From Aestuariivivens insulae (GTDB lineage: Bacteria > Bacteroidota > Bacteroidia > Flavobacteriales > Flavobacteriaceae): DNA of 64,000 nt. The translations under genes were made by a program, and so were the position numbers. This document shows positions 34,840 through 43,956 of this stretch, one piece after another; position 1 is the first letter of the stretch; each line of letters starts with the position of its first letter. The notes under the pieces were generated by a model. That model saw nothing but the letters and a program-made list of their open reading frames with translations, searched no databases and was not told where the DNA came from. The DNA is taken from assembly GCF_022662195.1 (NCBI RefSeq), contig NZ_JAKMCS010000001.1, forward strand, positions 434,001-498,000, in the 5' to 3' direction.

Positions 34840-34974
34840 GTTGGTGTGCAAATGTTTAATTGGTATAAACCTATGAATAAATTAATAATTACAAATTTAT
34901 CCTTAAACGGTGAAAAACTATGCTATTTGTTTATTTTTGAAGTAAATTGAAAGCATGAAGCTCTGTGCTGTTAT

Positions 34975-35541
34975 ATGGATATTACAGATAATGAAATATT
35001 AAAGCGCCTTAAAAAAGACGATAAAGTGTCTTTAACACTTCTATATGATCGTTATTGGAAGCCACTATTTATATCTTCCTATAACCTTTTAAAAGATAAG
35101 GAGCTATGTGAAGAGATTATACAAGACATATTCATTGACTTGTGGAGAGGGAGGGAGAAATTGGAAATAAAGATTTCTCTAAAATCCTACCTCTATGCCT
35201 GTGTGAGGTACAAAGTGTTCAATGAATTCAAAAAAAATAAAGTACAGCGTGTAGAATTGTTCGAAGGCTTAAACGATAGATTTCAGTATGCCACGCCGGA
35301 GACAAAAATAATGCACGACGAATTGGTGATGCAAATAGACACTATAGTAAACACTTTGCCTAAGCGATGTCAAGAAGTATATGTTTTGAGCAGAAATGAA
35401 CAGCTTAGTCATAAAGAAATAGCTGAAAGACTAGGTATTTCTACAAAGACCGTTGAGAACCATATTACTTTAGCGCTTAAAATTTTAAAGTCTTCTTTAG
35501 GGTATTCGTTTTGTGTAGAAATGTTGTGTATGATATATTGA
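34975..35541 (+). CDS. ECF RNA polymerase sigma factor (FecI/Bacteroidetes type)
   Basis: 188 residues with region 2 (LLYDRYWKPLFISSYNLL, CEEIIQDIFIDLWRGRE) and region 4 (LPKRCQEVYVLSRNEQLSHK, EIAERLGISTKTVENHITLA). It is typical of the sigma/FecR/SusC regulatory sets of Bacteroidetes. A FecR anti-sigma gene follows 145 bp later. The second locus has a FecR but no sigma gene of its own, so this factor may serve both. Confidence 0.93.
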   Translation: MDITDNEILKRLKKDDKVSLTLLYDRYWKPLFISSYNLLKDKELCEEIIQDIFIDLWRGREKLEIKISLKSYLYACVRYKVFNEFKKNKVQRVELFEGLNDRFQYATPETKIMHDELVMQIDTIVNTLPKRCQEVYVLSRNEQLSHKEIAERLGISTKTVENHITLALKILKSSLGYSFCVEMLCMIY

Positions 35542-35626
35542 TTTTCTTCAAATTACACATTTTTTATTTCAAATATTCATGTTTTTCTTTGTGTTTAAAT
35601 AAAAAGACGATTTTTTATTTTTTTAT

Positions 35627-35663
35627 AGGGGATTGTCTGTTTATTTTAGACTAAAAGGATATA
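35627..35663 (+). promoter_or_regulatory. Shared 37-bp promoter-like element before fecR 1
   Basis: AGGGGAT (35627-35633), 16 bp, then ACTAAAAGGATATA (35650-35663), 23 bp before the fecR start and preceded by a T-rich tract. The same two blocks at the same 16-bp spacing occur before fecR 2 (42650-42686). The two-block layout suits an ECF sigma -35/-10 pair, perhaps for the adjacent sigma factor. Confidence 0.58.
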
Positions 35664-35686
35664 TCGGCCTCTTTTAAAATATTTGA

Positions 35687-36853
35687 ATGGATAATAACGA
35701 ATTGAACATAAAGTTTTTTCAGAGATTGATTGAAAGATATCTAGATGGAGAAACAACCGCAGACGAGTTGAAATTGCTCATAAACTATTATGAGAGTTTT
35801 CAAAAGGAAAACGAATGGGTTGAGGCTTTAGGACCGGAGCATGTTATAAAAGACCGTATGCTGGTTAATATTCTAGGGGCGATTAAAGACGATGAGGTCG
35901 CCAAAGGGCCAAAAGTGATTTCTTTATTCAAATCAAGGTTTTTAAAATATGCCGTAGCGGCATCAGTGATTGCCTTTGTTGCTGTTTATACATTGATGAA
36001 TAGAGATGGCCTAAAGAACTCCCAGGGCGATACCATCGTTAATACCAGTATTGGAATAGGAACCAATAAAGCCATATTAACCAGAGGGGATGGTTCTAAT
36101 ATCATCCTTCAAAAAGGAGAACAATTTGCTTTGGATAATGTGGAGAGTAATGGAGAAGAATTAATTTACACCAATAGAGACACTGAAAAAACGGAAACAG
36201 CATATAATTACCTAACTATTCCCCGTGGAGGTCAATTTTTTGTAAAACTTTCAGATGGGACCCAAGTTTGGTTAAACTCTGAAACCAAACTAAAATATCC
36301 AGAAACCTTTGTGGATGGTCAAAAGCGCATGGTCGAGTTGTTGTATGGTGAAGCTTATTTTAAGGTGTCACCCAGCACGGCGCATAAAGGGTCTACATTC
36401 TTGGTGGCCAATAATAATCATGAAATAGAAGTGTTGGGAACCGAGTTCAATGTTAAGGCTTATAATAACGAGTCTAAGGTGACCACCACTTTAGTAGAAG
36501 GCAAGGTAAATATTAAGTATCAGGGAAAAGACCATGTTTTACTGCCCAATCAACAGTCTGTTTTAAATAGAAATACCAATACAATCACGTTTAATGAAGT
36601 CGATGTTATTCATGAAATATCTTGGAAAGAAGGTCTCTTTCGTTTCGATAATAAATCGTTAAAAGAAATTATGGTGGTACTATCCAGATGGTATGATTTT
36701 GATGTGGAGTTTAAGAATAAATCTGTTGAGAGTGAGTTGTTTTTCGGGACCTTGGGTAAGCATGAGAAGATTGAAGATATATTGAAAAACTTAAAAGAAT
36801 TGGAAGTAATTAAAAACTACGAATTCCGTGAGAAAAAAATAATTATTGAATGA
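35687..36853 (+). CDS. FecR-family anti-sigma factor 1
   Basis: 388 residues. The cytoplasmic N-terminal sigma-binding part includes RYLDGETTADELKLLINYYE. One membrane helix lies near residues 84-105 (YAVAASVIAFVAVYTL). The periplasmic FecR domain contains GQFFVKLSDGTQVWLNSETK and LLYGEAYFKVSP, with the C-terminal STN-like DUF4974 part LKEIMVVLSRWYDFDVEFKN. It should relay substrate occupancy of SusC 1 to the sigma factor. Confidence 0.93.
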   Translation: MDNNELNIKFFQRLIERYLDGETTADELKLLINYYESFQKENEWVEALGPEHVIKDRMLVNILGAIKDDEVAKGPKVISLFKSRFLKYAVAASVIAFVAVYTLMNRDGLKNSQGDTIVNTSIGIGTNKAILTRGDGSNIILQKGEQFALDNVESNGEELIYTNRDTEKTETAYNYLTIPRGGQFFVKLSDGTQVWLNSETKLKYPETFVDGQKRMVELLYGEAYFKVSPSTAHKGSTFLVANNNHEIEVLGTEFNVKAYNNESKVTTTLVEGKVNIKYQGKDHVLLPNQQSVLNRNTNTITFNEVDVIHEISWKEGLFRFDNKSLKEIMVVLSRWYDFDVEFKNKSVESELFFGTLGKHEKIEDILKNLKELEVIKNYEFREKKIIIE

Positions 36854-36958
36854 AACCAACATGATTAATATAATCTTTAAACATGCCATGAATCATTATT
36901 TTAATCATCAAAGGTTACATGAGTCCGTTAAAACAATAAAAATTAGCAAATGAAAAAA

Positions 36959-37000
36959 GGGAGTGAAGTTTAACATTTGGCCGTGTAACAACTTTCTCCC
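36959..37000 (+). promoter_or_regulatory. Conserved hairpin between fecR 1 and susC 1
   Basis: GGGAG pairs with CTCCC and AAGTT with AACTT across a small internal loop. The apical loop contains TTGGCCGTGTAAC. The copy before susC 2 keeps the loop sequence exactly while the stems differ in compensating ways (GGGGAG/CTCCCC, AAGT/ACTT). The T-run after it is poor, so an attenuator, processing site or stability element is more likely than a plain terminator. Confidence 0.55.
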
Positions 37001-37108
37001 TCTTGTATGTACTAATTAAATAATTATCTAATTAACACAGGACAAATTTATGAAAATTTAATTAACCAATCGCTGCTGTTGTCAGAAAGTGGTTGTTCTT
37101 GACGTGTT

Positions 37109-40100
37109 ATGAGAGTAATTATGTGCCTATTATGTATTTTGTTCTTTGGTTTGGGGACCAAAGTGTCGCATGCGCAGGAGAAAATAATTATAGACCAAGA
37201 CCAATCAATTCCTGTCGATGAAGTGTTCAAGATTATTCAACAACAGAGTAATTACCATTTTATTTTTCCGAAGAAACTGTTTGAGAATGCCCCTAATGTG
37301 CAACTGGAAAAAGGAGAAATTTTAATCATCGATCTTCTAAAGAAAAGTTTACAGAATAGTAACCTAAGGTTTGAACTCAATGAGAACAATACCATTTTAA
37401 TAAAGAAAAATGAGCTTACAGAAAGTGCAACACAAGATAAGGTAACCATAACCGGTAAAGTGCTTGATACTAATGGTCTTGAGCTTATAGGAGTAACTGT
37501 TCTGGAGAAGGAAACAAGTAATGGTGTTGCATCAGACTTTTCCGGGAGTTATAGCATATCTGTTTCAAAAAATGCAATACTAGAATTTTCTTTTATAGGG
37601 TTTCATACTAAGACATTGGCAGTTGCCGATCTATCTTATTTTTCTAATGTAGATGTCATATTAACAGAAAATGTAAATGTTTTACAAGAAGTTGTTGTTA
37701 CTGGGTACCAAAAACTTTTAAAGGCGAGAACGGCAGGGGCTTACGAGCAGGTTGGTGTAGCTCAATTACAACAACGTCCAAGTAAGACCAATATCATTGA
37801 TCGTATTTTTGGTCAAACAGCAGGTTTAAATTCAGATCCGAGATTTGTGGGTTCCTTTGAGATTAGAGGTAGGAATAGTATTGTGGGAATATATGCCAGG
37901 CCACTAATTGTTATAGATGGTTTTCCAATGGCAGATCAGGATAACATAGAATCTATTAACCCAGAAGATGTAGAAACGGTTACGGTTTTAAAAGATGCCT
38001 CGGCTTCTTCCATTTGGGGTTCAAGGGCAGCTAACGGTGTTGTGGTCATCGTTACCAAGCGAGGCGGGAAAAACAGTCCTATGCGAGTTGATTTTTCAGC
38101 TTTTACTGAAATGGAAGAAAAAGTGGATTTAAGTAACTTGAATCTAATGACAACAACTCAAGAGATTGCATTGGATCAAGAATTTATAGAAAAAAGGTGG
38201 ACTAACTTAAATGGATTAGCTAGTAGCCCAAATAGTATCAACGATCTACACTTAGCCTATCTGTATAGAAATGGATTGGCACCAGACGGTATCGTATGGT
38301 CACAAAACACATTTGATAACTATATTAACGCACTTAAACAAAGAAACATAGATAAAGACTGGGAAAAATATCTTTTAAGGAGTGCCTTGCAAACAACATA
38401 TAACCTATCTATTTCAGGAGGAGGAGAGAAAAATGCTTTTTTTGGTTCATTATCTTATGTGGATAAATTGGGGCAGTTAATTGGTGATGCCAATGACCGC
38501 ATTACCATGAATCTTCGCAACACTTATGAATTTAATGATAAAGTATCGTTTACAGCAGGAATGGCTGCCGTTTTAAGGAACGAAAAAGATAATTATTTAA
38601 CCGCTCAGTATGGTCTGGAACCTATTAGGTTGGTGCAATTGGCCCAGCCCTATGATCAGCTGGTTGATGAAAATGGGCAGTATGTTCAAAAATATTACAG
38701 TTGGAATCCTTGGTTGTCCCAAGACCGAGAGGCACAACTAGGGGTGCCCTATACATACAATGTATTAGAGGAGCAACGGAATATAGATAATAGCAGTACA
38801 CTTGTCGATATAAGGGCCGATTTTAAATTGGATATAGAAGTGCTTAAAGATTTGGTGGTGAGTAGCTCATTTAGATACGAACGAAATACCAATGACTTGG
38901 ATGCCTTTAAGTCCATGAATATGCCATCATGGCGCAATACGGTGAACGATCATTATGTATTCGATCCAGATACAGGAAACTATCAGTACGGGATACCGCT
39001 AGGAGCGGAGTATTTACAGGAACGTACCTATGCCAAGGGATGGGTCTTTAAAAACACTGTCATTTGGGATAAAATTTGGAATGATCATCTATTAACCGTA
39101 TTTGCTGGTGGTGAATACTCTAGAAGCTTTAATGAATTTTCACGAAACAGAAAATTTGGTTATGATAAGGAGTCAACATCATACCTGCCAATTAATGAGG
39201 TCGATTTAATTGGCCGTAGAATAACGAATTGGGCAGGGGAGAGTTTCGATAGGTATTTTAGTAATACCCTTGTTTTTGATGTAAACAACCAAGACAATAG
39301 ATTTGTAAGTGTCTTTTCTAATTTAGGGTATACATTTAAAAGAAAATATACCCTTAATGGCAGTTTTAGGATAGACCAGGCCAATATTTTTGGTAGTAAC
39401 CCAGATTTTAGATATAAACCGTTGTGGTCTAGCGGTATGGCATGGGATATGGCTAAAGAGCCATTCTTGGAGAATGTTAATTGGTTGGATCGTTTAAAGC
39501 TCAGGCTAACTTATGGACTGGGAGGCAATAGTCTTGAAGGAGTCTATCCACATGCAGCGGCATTTGTTCGAAACATATATTGGGGAAATCAATATAATGG
39601 TTTAGTATTAAGACAGCCAGCTAACCCCGATTTAAAATGGGAGGAGACGGCTACCACCAATGTGGGATTAGATTTTGCCTTTTTTAATAATAGGGTGTCT
39701 GGTGGTATAGATTATTATATTAAAAAAAGCAGTGATGTTTATACCTCAAGGGCCTTAGATCCTACTGTGGGCTGGACAGCCGCACGTGTTAACTATGCAG
39801 ATATAGAAAACAAGGGGGTAGAGCTGCAATTAAATGCAGATCTTATTCGTGCCAAAGCCTTTGAATGGTCGGTAAGAGCTAATTTTAATTACAATAAGAA
39901 TACCTTAACTAAAGCTAATCTTAATAATACGTCATCAGCAGATGCATACACAATTGATATTGCATTTGTAGAAGGCAAACCAATAAGTGCAACTTATGCC
40001 TATAATTTTGCAGGGTTGGACAGTAATGGAGAGGTGCTGTTGTATGATTTAGAGGGGAATACAAGATCATGGCGGGATAATATAACTATTGAAGAGTTAA

Positions 40101-40672
40101 AATATACAGGACATAGAACACCTAAACATTATGGAGGTCTATCTACTACCTTAAATTACAAAGGGCTAGACCTTACAGTAAACATGAACTATCAGGCAGA
40201 TTTTGTATTTAGAATGTCATATAATTATGCCTCAACCGGATTTGGTACAGATAATAATAATGACTTTGATTTTAGCAATATTAGAGTACATAAAGAATGG
40301 GCCAAGCGTTGGATGCAACCAGGAGATGAAGCCTTTACAAGTGTTCCTAAAATATTCTATAACGGATTGAATCCCAATACAGGAGAAGTTGAAAGTAGGT
40401 TTGACACATTTACCATGCACCGTATTTGGAACCAATCAACACATAATGTGCATAAAGGCGATTACATAAGGGTGCAGGATATTATTTTGGGTTATACCAT
40501 GCCAAAAAAGGTTTTGGGCCAAACGTTTTTTAAAAGTTTGCGTTTAACCATGCAGGTTACCAATCCTTTCCTTTGGGTGGCCAACGATTTGGGAGTGGAT
40601 CCTCTTGCTCCAAACAGTGAAGCTTATACTAACTTAACACGTTATACTTTAGGTTTAAGGGCGTTATTTTAA
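37109..40672 (+). CDS. SusC/RagA TonB-dependent transporter 1 with STN domain
   Basis: 1187 residues. Signal peptide (MRVIMCLLCILFFGLGTKVS) and STN signalling domain (~30-92: FKIIQQQSNYHFIFPKKLF, LLKKSLQNSNLRFEL). Then a carboxypeptidase-regulatory domain (~110-190), the plug with LQEVVVTGYQK and VTVLKDASASSIWGSRAANG, and the outer-membrane barrel ending LGLRALF. The STN domain fits FecR signalling. An upstream ATG at 37050, matching the second copy's start, is followed after two codons by a stop, so this copy uses a later start than its paralogue. Closely similar to SusC 2. Confidence 0.94.
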   Translation: MRVIMCLLCILFFGLGTKVSHAQEKIIIDQDQSIPVDEVFKIIQQQSNYHFIFPKKLFENAPNVQLEKGEILIIDLLKKSLQNSNLRFELNENNTILIKKNELTESATQDKVTITGKVLDTNGLELIGVTVLEKETSNGVASDFSGSYSISVSKNAILEFSFIGFHTKTLAVADLSYFSNVDVILTENVNVLQEVVVTGYQKLLKARTAGAYEQVGVAQLQQRPSKTNIIDRIFGQTAGLNSDPRFVGSFEIRGRNSIVGIYARPLIVIDGFPMADQDNIESINPEDVETVTVLKDASASSIWGSRAANGVVVIVTKRGGKNSPMRVDFSAFTEMEEKVDLSNLNLMTTTQEIALDQEFIEKRWTNLNGLASSPNSINDLHLAYLYRNGLAPDGIVWSQNTFDNYINALKQRNIDKDWEKYLLRSALQTTYNLSISGGGEKNAFFGSLSYVDKLGQLIGDANDRITMNLRNTYEFNDKVSFTAGMAAVLRNEKDNYLTAQYGLEPIRLVQLAQPYDQLVDENGQYVQKYYSWNPWLSQDREAQLGVPYTYNVLEEQRNIDNSSTLVDIRADFKLDIEVLKDLVVSSSFRYERNTNDLDAFKSMNMPSWRNTVNDHYVFDPDTGNYQYGIPLGAEYLQERTYAKGWVFKNTVIWDKIWNDHLLTVFAGGEYSRSFNEFSRNRKFGYDKESTSYLPINEVDLIGRRITNWAGESFDRYFSNTLVFDVNNQDNRFVSVFSNLGYTFKRKYTLNGSFRIDQANIFGSNPDFRYKPLWSSGMAWDMAKEPFLENVNWLDRLKLRLTYGLGGNSLEGVYPHAAAFVRNIYWGNQYNGLVLRQPANPDLKWEETATTNVGLDFAFFNNRVSGGIDYYIKKSSDVYTSRALDPTVGWTAARVNYADIENKGVELQLNADLIRAKAFEWSVRANFNYNKNTLTKANLNNTSSADAYTIDIAFVEGKPISATYAYNFAGLDSNGEVLLYDLEGNTRSWRDNITIEELKYTGHRTPKHYGGLSTTLNYKGLDLTVNMNYQADFVFRMSYNYASTGFGTDNNNDFDFSNIRVHKEWAKRWMQPGDEAFTSVPKIFYNGLNPNTGEVESRFDTFTMHRIWNQSTHNVHKGDYIRVQDIILGYTMPKKVLGQTFFKSLRLTMQVTNPFLWVANDLGVDPLAPNSEAYTNLTRYTLGLRALF

Positions 40673-40686
40673 TGTAAAGACAAACA

Positions 40687-42099
40687 ATGAAAACAAGATA
40701 TATATATTCATTGCTAACATTTTTGATACTATCGGCTTGCCAAAACCCCGATGAGTTTTTGGATGTTGAGCCAACAGGTTATATTATTCCATCGACCTTG
40801 GAGGAATATGACAAGTTGTTACAAAATTATGCCATACTGCGTTCAGTAGGGACCAATGTGCGCTATATGGATCCAGATGTGTACCATAACGATGTAAGTT
40901 TTGCCTCCATTTCCAGCAGTGCACCAAGTGTAAATGCATACGCTTGGAAACACGATATATTTCCACCTGGCGTATCCGATAATGACTATAACGACTTTTA
41001 CTTTTATATCCATACCATGAACTATATTTTGGAAGCCGTGGATGGTGCAGAACCTGGAAATTTCGATCCTTCAAAGCGAAATGTCCTTAAGGCCGAGGCC
41101 TTGGCGCAAAGGGCATTCGAATACTTTTTGGTGGTTAATGAATATGCACACCATTATGATTCGACAAATCCGGACAAGCCAGGAGTGGCCATGCCATTGT
41201 CGGTCGATTTACAGGCTCAGTTAGGGCGTTCAAGCCTTGGCGTGGTATACCAACAAATTCTGGCAGACCTCTATGAGGCACTTAGCTTATTGGACGATAA
41301 TTATCAGGCCATTAATTCCTATGCTAATTTTAGACCAGGTAGAGCTTCTATATACGCCTTGATAGCAGAGATTAACCTGTACATGGGCGACTTTGATCTA
41401 GCGGTGGATAATTCCAATACAGCCTTGGGAATGTACAATTTTTTATACGATTACAATACTGTGGATTTTAGTGACCCGTCAAACCCTTGGGCAGGATACA
41501 ACAATGGGAGCCTGTGGTTTTCTAGTACACTTAATAAAGAAAATATATGGAACAGATTCAATTACTGGTCTTTTAACCGTCCTTTCCATTTGTATGCTCC
41601 AGGGTTGGAAGCACTGTATGATAAAGACAACGATAGAAGGTGGTATTTGTTCGCAACGCAAACCTCGAGTGCGGGAGTGGATGTGTCGCCAAATTATATA
41701 TACATGTATGCCAACTCAGAGCGTTGCAATGGTTTGAGTGTGCCTAGGTTAATGCTGACCAATGCCGAAGCTAAAGCGCGTACGGGAAACGGTTCAGGAG
41801 CTATTATGGTGTTGAATAGGTTATTGGAAAACAGGCTATTAAACTACACGCCGCTCATCCATGCAGACGATGCGACGACTTTACAAATGATAAAGGATGA
41901 AAGGCGAAAGGAATTGGCTGGATCGTCCCTAAACCTATATGACCAAAAGAGATACCATGTATACGGCGATATTGTTCCAGCCTTTACGCGTATAGATCCA
42001 GAAACTGGAAATACCATCACGTTAAACCCGGGAGACGATGGCTATGTGGTAAAGATTGCACAGGCGGTTAGGGACCAAAACCCAAATTTAAATTATTGA
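40687..42099 (+). CDS. SusD/RagB surface lipoprotein 1
   Basis: 470 residues, lipobox at Cys18 (LSACQNP). N-terminal FLDVEPTGYIIPSTLEEYDK and helical TPR-like segments (RNVLKAEALAQRAFEYFLVV, GRASIYALIAEINLYMGDFD) are typical of SusD. It should cap SusC 1 and hold the ligand at the cell surface. 14 bp separate it from susC 1. No enzyme follows in this locus. Confidence 0.93.
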   Translation: MKTRYIYSLLTFLILSACQNPDEFLDVEPTGYIIPSTLEEYDKLLQNYAILRSVGTNVRYMDPDVYHNDVSFASISSSAPSVNAYAWKHDIFPPGVSDNDYNDFYFYIHTMNYILEAVDGAEPGNFDPSKRNVLKAEALAQRAFEYFLVVNEYAHHYDSTNPDKPGVAMPLSVDLQAQLGRSSLGVVYQQILADLYEALSLLDDNYQAINSYANFRPGRASIYALIAEINLYMGDFDLAVDNSNTALGMYNFLYDYNTVDFSDPSNPWAGYNNGSLWFSSTLNKENIWNRFNYWSFNRPFHLYAPGLEALYDKDNDRRWYLFATQTSSAGVDVSPNYIYMYANSERCNGLSVPRLMLTNAEAKARTGNGSGAIMVLNRLLENRLLNYTPLIHADDATTLQMIKDERRKELAGSSLNLYDQKRYHVYGDIVPAFTRIDPETGNTITLNPGDDGYVVKIAQAVRDQNPNLNY

Positions 42100-42649
42100 T
42101 GTTTTTTTATCCTATTGGTTTGCTTAATAAGGAATGGGGTTCCAAGCCAGTTAACCGCATAGTATTAAAAGGAACAAATCTAAAACTGATTGCCTGTAAT
42201 CTGTCATAAAAGAGCTGTCACAACCTCGAGCGCAGCGGAGAGGTTGTTGGACTTAATACATTTAAAAAAAGGTTTCTACTTGCTTTGCAATGTACTTTCA
42301 AAGAGAATATATTTTTTTCAACCAATGCTCGACCAGACATGGAATTTACTTTTTTAACAGATTACGGATATTCAATAAGTCAAAACTTTAAATCTAGATA
42401 TCCACATAAATACTTCTTTTTCTAAATTTATGTAAAGAAAATAGCAAGAGACTTGAACCAAGGGATTATACGTCAACTAGGTTGGCTTTAAACAGCTAAT
42501 CAACATGTATAAATTATGGTGCTTCATAAGTGCTCCTATTTATTTTAATTCGATTAATTTTTTCAAAATAATATATGTGCTTTCCCTAGTAAATATGGGT
42601 GTTTGCTTATGTGGTAAATAATAAATTTTAAATTTTTTAATTTTTTTTT
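42100..42649. other. Intergenic region between the two SusCD loci
   Basis: 550 bp with no recognisable gene. A 36-codon frame starts in the susD 1 stop codon (42099) and a 28-codon frame lies near 42340; neither resembles a family. A palindromic element pairs ACAACCTC (42220-42227) with GAGGTTGT (42240-42247). The second fecR promoter element follows. No sigma-factor remnant is evident, although locus 1 has one at the matching place. Confidence 0.5.
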
Positions 42650-42686
42650 AGGGGGTACCCTCTTTTTTGCACACTTAAGGGGTATA
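42650..42686 (+). promoter_or_regulatory. Shared 37-bp promoter-like element before fecR 2
   Basis: AGGGGGT (42650-42656), 16 bp, then ACTTAAGGGGTATA (42673-42686), 20 bp before the fecR 2 start. Block spacing is identical to 35627-35663 although the intervening bases differ. Confidence 0.58.
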
Positions 42687-42706
42687 GCAGCATTATAAAA
42701 AGTTTA

Positions 42707-43870
42707 ATGAATAATTCAGAAACAAATAAGAAATTTTTTAAAAAGCTAATAGAAAGGTATTTAGCAGGCGAAACCACGGCAGATGAGTTAAGGTTGCTAA
42801 TTAACTACTACGAGAGTTTTCAAAAGGAAAACGAATGGGTTGAGGCGCTAGGGCCAGAAAATATTATTAAGAAGCGTATGTTGGTTAATATTCTGGAGGT
42901 CATTAAAGATGATGAGAAGAGCATAAAACCTAAAGTAATTTCCTTACGCAAACTTGTTAAGTATAGTGCGGCAGCTTCAATTTTGCTTTTTATTGGATTT
43001 TACATCTTATTAAAGAATGATAATGCACAACATATTTTTACTAATAAGTCTATTGTAAATACGAGTATAGATAATGGTACCAATAAGGCCATTTTAACAA
43101 CAGAAGATGGCTCCAATATCATCCTGCAAAAAGGAGAGCAATTTATGTTAGATAATCTAGTAAGTAATGGTGAAGAATTAGTTTATGCTAGTGCAGGTTC
43201 AGAAAAAGCAGAAATAGCTTATAATTATTTAACCATTCCCAGTGGAGGTCAGTTTTTTGTAAAACTTTCAGATGGAACACAGGTTTGGTTAAATTCAGAA
43301 TCTAAACTAAAATATCCTGTTGATTTTATCTCTGGAAAAACACGCCATGTAGAATTGTTATATGGTGAAGCCTATTTCGAGGTGTCGCCTAGTACCCAAC
43401 ATAAGGGCGATAGATTTATGGTGACCAATAACAATTATGGAATAGAGGTGCTTGGAACGCAGTTCAATGTTAAGGCTTATAATAATGAGTCTCATGTTAC
43501 CACCACTTTAGTAGAGGGCAAGGTGAACATTAAGTATCAAGGGCGAGACCATGTTTTATTGCCCAACCAGCAATCTGTTCTGGATAGAACAACCAATATA
43601 ATTTCATTTAAAGAAGCCGATGTTTTTTATGAGGTATCATGGAAAAATGGCGTGTTTAGTTTTAATAACAAGTCTTTAAAAGAAATTATGGAAGTGTTAT
43701 CAAGGTGGTACGATTTTGAAGTTGTTTTTAAAAATAAAGATGTTGAAAAAGAGTCTTTTGTAGGGGTTTTGGGGAAAAATGAAAAGATTGAAAGTATCCT
43801 TGAAAATTTAAAGGACTTAGATATTATAAATAGTTATGAATTTAATGATAAAATAATAACGATAAAATAA
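42707..43870 (+). CDS. FecR-family anti-sigma factor 2
   Basis: 387 residues, same layout as FecR 1: RYLAGETTADELRLLINYYE, a membrane helix near 87-105, the FecR domain with GGQFFVKLSDGTQVWLNSES, and DUF4974 (LKEIMEVLSRWYDFEVVFKN). No sigma gene accompanies it. It either shares the sigma factor encoded at 34975 or works with one elsewhere. Confidence 0.92.
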   Translation: MNNSETNKKFFKKLIERYLAGETTADELRLLINYYESFQKENEWVEALGPENIIKKRMLVNILEVIKDDEKSIKPKVISLRKLVKYSAAASILLFIGFYILLKNDNAQHIFTNKSIVNTSIDNGTNKAILTTEDGSNIILQKGEQFMLDNLVSNGEELVYASAGSEKAEIAYNYLTIPSGGQFFVKLSDGTQVWLNSESKLKYPVDFISGKTRHVELLYGEAYFEVSPSTQHKGDRFMVTNNNYGIEVLGTQFNVKAYNNESHVTTTLVEGKVNIKYQGRDHVLLPNQQSVLDRTTNIISFKEADVFYEVSWKNGVFSFNNKSLKEIMEVLSRWYDFEVVFKNKDVEKESFVGVLGKNEKIESILENLKDLDIINSYEFNDKIITIK

Positions 43871-43874
43871 AAAA

Positions 43875-43918
43875 GGGGAGTGAAGTGTAACTCTTGGCCG
43901 TGTAACGACTTCCTCCCC
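43875..43918 (+). promoter_or_regulatory. Conserved hairpin between fecR 2 and susC 2
   Basis: GGGGAG (43875-43880) pairs with CTCCCC (43913-43918) and AAGT with ACTT. The apical loop carries the same TTGGCCGTGTAAC found before susC 1. It starts 4 bp after the fecR 2 stop codon and ends 38 bp before the susC 2 start. Confidence 0.55.
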
Positions 43919-43956
43919 CTTGTATGTATTAATTAAATAATTGTCTAACTAACTCA

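Noticed and set aside
42099-42209. 36-codon frame starting in the susD 1 stop codon
   Set aside because: No homology recognised, no counterpart after susD 2, and length expected by chance.
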